Source of the DNA: Sipunculus nudus
Lineage: Eukaryota; Annelida; Sipuncula; Golfingiida; Sipunculidae
Direction of reading: 5' to 3'
DNA length: 64,000 nucleotides
Assembly (NCBI GenBank): GCA_026874595.1
Contig: CM049322.1
Span: 6,123,900 to 6,187,899, forward strand
Below, piece by piece: positions 57,501 through 64,000 of this stretch. The notes under the pieces are model-generated. The model was not told the DNA's origin. It did no database searches and saw only the letters and a list, made by a program, of their open reading frames with translations. Each line of letters opens with the position of its first letter. Position 1 is the first letter of the stretch. The position numbers were made by a program, and so were the translations under genes.

Positions 57501-60500
57501 TATTGATCATGGAGTGTTCCATCAGTTCCTGCAAACCGGTGGCGCCACCTGCATCTTTTTTCAATTTTTTAGTCATTTTTTCTCTATTTATGAGACCTTC
57601 AAATGAAGTGTTCATCTGTTAACATGCCACAAACTGTAACTGCTGTACCTAGAATCTTCTTACTTGACATCCAGGGAGACTAATGAAAAATCTCCTTGAA
57701 AACCTGAAGTTAGGTTTCTGTTACCCATATTCTCCGAGCTATAGGGCTCATAAATACCCCCATGAATAATTAAAAATTTGATACAAACAAAAGCTCCAGT
57801 ATAGAATAACTAATGCCTTGATAGCCATGATTCTTCGGATATATATTGATCATGAAGTGTTTCATCAGTTCCTGCAGACTGGTGGCACTCCCTGTATTTT
57901 TTTAGCTCAGCTGACTATAAGTCATCTGAGCTATAGTCGTGGTCCATTGTCCGTCGTCCGTCCGTCTGTCTGTTCGTCCATCCGTCCGTCCGTCTGTCCG
58001 TCTGGATGTCCGTCCGTAAGACTGGCACGTTTCGACACCGTTGGACCTACGAATCTGAAATTCGGCATACAGTTAGATATACGCAAAATCTCAAACCATG
58101 CCGAAAATTGGGTCAATAGGACTTCGTTCCTTTGAGATATTAAGGAGAAACCTCAATTTTTTATTAGAAATCTATTTTCACACTTCAGGACTGTCTAATA
58201 TCAAAACCACTCATCTGGTTTTCTTCATATTTACCATAAATATTCCTCTTTTTAGTTTCTATGTACATGCCAGATATTAAGTCAGTATTATATAATTTGA
58301 AAAAGTTATGGGCCCAAACATGATGGACTTTGTAAAAAAAATCAGGAAGATATTTGGTCACTTAAGACCAAAAGTAATAAAGGTAGGGACTTCTTCCCAG
58401 TAATACAACTTTAATTAATCAAAATTTAATTGAATACCAAAAATTAGATCAAAATCTGTTAAATTTTTTTCAAATATTGGCAAAAATATAAAATTGGTAC
58501 CTTAAATTTTGCCCAACTTTGGCCACGGCACGTTTTTTTCCTGTAGGTACTGTGGATTTAATTTTCACAGCATGTATATATAAGGATTTAATCTGTTAAA
58601 ATCTGAAATTTGAAAATAAAAGCTGCAAAATTAGGCTAGTTATTGAATATTTTTGGAGGCTCTTGTTGTATTCCCTTGCATTGTCAAGCAGTCCCCTTTA
58701 ATGACTTTAGGTCATTCAGTGTACATCTCTATGCTCCCCAGGCTGTTTGCATAATTTTAGATGTCCCCAAAATCTCCTACCATACCAAACATTGGGTCAT
58801 TAGGACTTCGTTCCTTCGAGATATTAAGGAAAAAACTCTTTTTCCATAAAAAAAACATTGTTACACTTCAAGGCTGCCTAATATCAAAACCACTGATCTG
58901 TTTTTAATTGTATTTAGTATTCACATTCTTTCATACGTTTTCTATGAACATACCAAAAATTAGGTCAGTATTGGGTATTATTTTGAAGTTATGGGCCAAA
59001 ACATAATGCAATTTTTAAAAAAAATCAGGAAATATATTTACTCACCTAACATGAGAATTGCTGAACCTACAGACTTTTTTTTTCAGGAATATAACTTTAT
59101 TTAATCAAGATTCAATTGTTTACCCAAAATAAGATCTGAATTTTGGAAATTTTTCAAGTTATTAGCATAAATAAAAAATCAATACCTTAAATTTTGTCCA
59201 ACTTTGGCACTGTTGATTTAATTTTCACAGCATATATACATAAGGATTTAATCTTTAAAAATATGAAATTTCATGTTTTCATACACCATGTCAAGTGTTG
59301 TTAACATCTAGCCCACCTAGTAGTACAGCCTCCACTTGCATTATGTAACCCACCCCAGGCAGCTTGCCTTGGGTCAGCTTGGCCACTACCAGCAGGCTTC
59401 CCCTCTGCCCTGCACTCCCCCCCCCCCCCCCAGATGGTGCATAAACTAGATGAATGTTATTATTTTCTGTATTTGATTCATTCTTATTCTAGGCTATGCT
59501 ACATTTTTGATTTTGTATTATACCACAAGGGTTACAGTGATTAAAGTGTACATTTAATTGTGTCCACAAAGGGGTGTATTGTGGATGTTCATGAGATAAG
59601 TAATTCCTTACTTCAGAGGAGTAAAAATTTCAACAGGTGTGAAATTGACTATTAATTCCAGTAATAAATTAAAACTGGGATAGTAATTAGCACAATGATA
59701 TTGTTTGTCCCTCTTTCAACAATCAGTGTGTATACTTTATTTGTAATGACTTATTTTATCAAATTTACTGAATCTTTTATTTTATTTTGGTGAATAAAAT
59801 TAAGCATGTACTGAAAACTCCAATGTGCAAAAGTTTTTAATAGTGATTCAAGGAATATTCTTGTAGATGCCATGTTGTGGCATTGTTTTCTTTTAAATTC
59901 AGTTTAAACATTTATGATTTAAAAATAATAAAATATATGTGTATGCATAATATAACCCAATATGAGCTACACTCTGGATATATGATGATTGCAACTTTTG
60001 CAACAATTCTAATATTTTAACTTATAGTTTCAGTTTTTTACTCTGTATATATAATGATTGCAACTTTTGCAACAATTCTAATATTTTAACTTATATTTTC
60101 AGGTTTTTTATAAAAAAAATTATAAAACCTGTAAATAAAAAAATGATTCAGATAAAATCTTCTTAATGGAAAAAGTGGATATGCTTAAAAAATAGGATTA
60201 TATATAAACTTAAATGCATTATTCCCTTGAAAGTGAAATAAAGGTATTAGTCCATTCTGTCAACTTGCAAGTCCATCTGTAAATTTTCATATGCATCACA
60301 GTATCTCAAAACTTTTACTGTTTTTCTTCATGACAGTCTTGTCAGAGTATTATTTTGCAATCATATGTTTAGAACTTTACTATAACCAAGTAGGAGGGGC
60401 CCTTTCCTCTTAGCTTTTCATATTCTTATATAAATGAAAAACATTACAATAGAATATTTCTACATCCACCTTCGTGCTGCCCTCACTTTTCCCTTCTCCG

Positions 60501-61290
60501 AACCACATCCCAAAGTCAGCCTCAGTAAGCAAGAACAAGATGAATCAGATATATTCATACTTTAATATTTTGTATAACTATTCGTCCATAGGTACCTCTG
60601 TACATGCCAGAAATTATGTCAGTATTGTGTAATATGTAGACATAGTGGGCATCACAATAATGTACCTTGTCAAGACTAAAGAGATATTGTGTCATACAGT
60701 CACAAATTGATAAATCACTTCATCAGCATAGTTAATCATAACATCATATCTGTCAAATTGAAAGCTTGCAGACTACCATACACTTTAGATCCATCAACAA
60801 ATAGCCTTATCATCATTCTACTACTGCTTATTACTGCTGTCATTGCATTCATATTTGCTCACAATTTTTAACCCCTCCTAAATAAATAAAAAATAAACCA
60901 CTATATTTGACTCTATTAATCCATCAGTCAGGTAATTTCATTTATCATTTACTCATATATTACATTACATTCCTTTATAATAGCCCAACATGTCCATGAT
61001 ATTCATAAGCTTTATCGACTCGATATAGTATCACAGTGGAGAAACATTCATAGTCCAATCATGATCAGCTGAGCGCCGTGACCCATGGGTCCCTTGTTTC
61101 AAATTGTTACGCATTTTTTTTTCTATTTATGAGACCTTCAAATGAAGTCGTCATCTGTCAAAAAGCCCACTGAAACCCATTTCTAAGGACTTGTCACAAA
61201 ATTCATGATTTGTTTGCACTCTGGCAGTCATTTTGCTCATTGTTCAACATTCCTTGAATTCAGCTGAGCGTGATGGTCCATGGGCCACTT
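54583..61290 (+). repeat. Large compound hairpin-headed repeat (element A, interrupted by element B)
   Basis: Starts TTTTTAGCTCAGCTGACTCA then a GTCCGTCC run. The body has many quasi-repeats of roughly 300-330 bp (marker ACTGGTGGCGCCACCTGTAT and GTCTCTGTTACCCATA). A second hairpin head lies at 55635. It ends CAGCTGAGCGTGATGGTCCA at about 61262. The 57.6 kb body resumes at about 61101, consistent with a nested insertion of 57901-61100. No coding frame. Confidence 0.72.
57901..61100 (+). mobile_element. Nested hairpin-headed element B, about 3.2 kb
   Basis: Left end TAGCTCAGCTGACTATAAGT, then long GTCCGTCCGTCTGTC runs. Right end GCTGAGCGCCGTGACCCATG near 61070. Holds an internal duplication: 58040-58620 resembles 58750-59280 (AGGACTTCGTTCCTT(T/C)GAGAT in both). 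A 70-bp direct repeat lies at 59972-60110 and a C run at 59420-59433. No transposase frame. Confidence 0.6.
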
Positions 61291-61446
61291 GTTACTGCTA
61301 ATTTCGGACAGTCCCTTGAAAGTTGGTCCTGAAAAGTATATTCTCCCAACTAAGTGCACCTCTCTATTGCTTGGAAAATGTCGGATCCCGTCAGGGTCAA
61401 TATTTCGGAGGTTCCACTGTATATATCCCTAATATATCTACTGATA

Positions 61447-61494
<48 letters not shown>

Positions 61495-61675
61495 TATATG
61501 TCTACATATTTTCATACATATACATGTATATATATAAATTTACTCAGATATAAATTAATAAGTCCTTTAGAAAGTTGTCATTCTGCTTGTACCTGCACAT
61601 CGGAATACACTATTATTATAAATATATATAAAATATATATGTATACTTATGTATATTATATATATATATATATAA

Positions 61676-61715
<40 letters not shown>

Positions 61716-63701
61716 TTTTTCTTTACTGAAGAAAAAACTATAAAGATGTAAAATTATCTATGTAAACATATTTTTTTTTTAATTTGATTAAGCACAATTA
61801 TATCAACATTGACTTTTCTTATATATTCTATAACTCAAAATCTAACTGATGATTACTTATTTATATTATCACCTTGAAAAAAAACTGACAATACTTATGT
61901 CTGGAATTACATATATAACAGTAGAGTTTATTGTACTGTAAGTACTCTAATAATGTATGATACATGTATGCAGCAAATATTATTATCCCTCTGTTAATAA
62001 TTATTTTTAGTATTCGGAAGATTAAACGTGACCAGATTAAACAGTTGCCAACACATGTCAAGGTACTACCAAACGGAGTAGAACCGTGGTTATAAGGTTA
62101 CTGAAAGACGTGAAGGACTCAGGTTTCAGTTTCTTATGTGCGTTATCATTCGGTCATGCGTGAGTTATATATAATTTATCACTTTATTTTGTCATATTAA
62201 AATGATATTCTGTTTTCAGATGACGGGTAGGATTTCCTCCTGAATCCTGCTTACCCCTTACTGCCTTGAATCCTTATATTGACGTGTTTACAAAAAGAAA
62301 ACGATCTTGAAAATTGAGCAGTCTTAGTGCCAATACTGGTGCATTAATTGTTAGCTTCTGTTTAAGCCAGACGATTTCCAACATAAGGAAACCATATAAT
62401 ACCTGGTGGGGTTTAGCGTAGCATTATACATTTGAGATCAATTGTGCCTTAGTTGCTTTATGTATCAACAAGAAAACATGACCGGTGGGTCAGATCTCAA
62501 AGCTGTTGTCAAGACAACCGTGTCAAAATGTTATCAAATATGCAAATGATAACACACTGCAACATGGCTTTAGCCCATGAGTGCAACATGCAACAGCTGC
62601 AGAGATAAGGAATTACCTATAACACCTACACAGGCCATCACTACATGAACAGGCACAAAACACATGGCGCAGGACATATACCTACATGTATTAATTTTCC
62701 TCCCCACTCTCCATATATATGCCGATGTCTCTGTCTCCATCTTTCTGTCTGTCCATCTTCTCGAAAATACAGTTGTTTACACCTCACTAAGAACCACTAA
62801 TGAATTGAATTCCAAGGTGGCTCGTAGCATACCTTTATTCTATCTTCCAAGTCGTTCAAACACCTGGTTCAGATGCATCGGTAAAATAGCCGTGGTTGTT
62901 AGAATTATTTACCTGTTATTTTATAAGGGGACTGCTTCAATGGAATGCAGAATTTTATCTTTAGATAGTAATTGAAAATTCAAATGGAGATGAAACTTAA
63001 TGATTGTGTATTTTACACATGGTCCTGCAAATAGTTTTAATTACAAATAATTCATTATTCCTCTATGTGTACATTCTGTTTTCATTTTTTTTCAAAATTG
63101 ACAAAAGCAAGACCTCAGTTAATTGTTCAATTTTCCTGTATGGAACCTGCACAGGTTTGATTCGAAGTATTCTGCCTAATAAAGCATCCGTTGGCACCCA
63201 TGCGCGGGTAATTGCTATTAAATGTTAAGTTTCCATTACTGGACACGCATCTCTGCAACCTTGCTCATATGTTTAAGTCAGGACATAGGGTAAGCAAGCC
63301 ACTCGTGTGAAATCTTGATCAGTTAGACTGAAAGCCACGAAAACGTGAAGTTTTTTAAGTCAATAAACATAACATCTGGCAGATGCAGTATTTATATTCT
63401 TGGTTCCATTATGGCAGATATATATATGCAGTTTTTTCAATAATAAATAATATGGTTTCTAATAGAAAATTATTATTTCATATATCACTTTCCTTATGAA
63501 TTGAAACTGTTCGGTAAAAAATTAAAAAAAAACCACAAAATTCTCAGTGCTACACTTAATATATGAGCATTTCGTATCCAACGTTGTTTAACAACCATAT
63601 TTATATTTACTGTTTGTAATCTAGCAAAACAAAGAGTAACACTCCTATCAAGGGACTATCTTCAATGGATTGTGTTTATCAAACTACCAGGGGGAGGGAA
63701 T

Positions 63702-63758
<57 letters not shown>

Positions 63759-64000
63759 GGAAAGTTCATACAGTCGTAGATATGGAATGCACATACATAT
63801 AGAATCAGCAGGTATACATGTATATTTAGTTTACATGTATACAAACATAGTACCTACAGTGGTTTACATGTAGACAGCTGATGTGATATTTACATAGTCT
63901 CATCTGTTGCAGTGAGAAAACTTGATAAATGTCTACCAGAGCTGAGATCATCAACCTCGCGTATCCGTCGTATGTAATTATGTAATAGGAAGCAAATAAT
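61291..64000. other. Right-hand flank, no gene seen
   Basis: Contains (TA)n tracts at about 61448-61491, 61663-61712 and 63706-63756. The frames here are short, repeat-derived and without splice-supported homology. Nothing else could be supported. Confidence 0.6.

Noticed and set aside
60689-60871. A 60-codon frame ending in a hydrophobic helix
   Set aside because: No homology, splice partner or conserved motif; it lies inside a repeat element.

Overview
This is a eukaryotic window. Its genes are split into many exons with GT/AG borders and long AT-rich introns. There are no bacterial operons, rRNA genes or CRISPR arrays. Very many (TA)n microsatellites, several small DNA transposons, multi-exon TSP1 and C-type-lectin-like genes and a dispersed repeat headed by an AGCTCAG/CTGAGCT hairpin followed by GTCCGTCC runs suggest a lophotrochozoan, most likely a bivalve mollusc. 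That assignment is inference from general appearance, not from a marker gene.

Layout. (1) 1-16342, minus strand: the 5' part of a secreted protein made of thrombospondin type 1 (TSP1) domains. A signal-peptide exon is followed by at least 15 TSP1 exons of 159-177 nt, nearly one domain per exon, all in phase 1-1; the gene runs off the left edge. The last part is a recent ~1.09 kb tandem duplication carrying two exons per unit, and one duplicated exon has an in-frame TAG where its twin has a Trp codon. (2) 12078-13456 and 17825-19941: two non-autonomous hAT-like elements with exact 8-bp target duplications. (3) 21833-36746, minus strand: the centrepiece, a nine-exon gene whose exons join in frame to 1211 codons plus stop. 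It encodes a signal peptide, two C-type-lectin-like (CTLD) modules, one transmembrane helix, a short cytosolic linker, a NACHT NTPase and leucine-rich repeats. This is a membrane-anchored NLR-like receptor with a lectin-like ectodomain. (4) 45823-48422, plus strand: a complete eight-exon paralog of the ectodomain (388 aa) with a transmembrane helix and a short tail but no NACHT. (5) 49881-52895, plus strand: a third paralog with a signal peptide and four CTLD half-exons, with one canonical splice acceptor missing and no recognisable membrane exon. (6) 53-64 kb: mostly repeats, dominated by a compound hairpin-headed repeat with one copy apparently nested in another.

How the genes fit together. 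The three CTLD genes form one family. They share split CTLDs interrupted by phase-1 introns at equivalent places, a GLRRE(D/E)W motif (genes 2 and 3) and a W...EPS-R-G-N-C motif. The minus-strand copy has captured NACHT-LRR exons. Its sixth exon can also be read past its donor to a nearby stop, which would give a short-tailed membrane protein resembling the neighbouring paralog. This suggests, as inference, that one locus could produce both a signalling (NACHT) and a non-signalling form of an immune-type lectin receptor. All exon borders were read by eye from splice consensus, phase and homology between exons; none was tested against transcripts.
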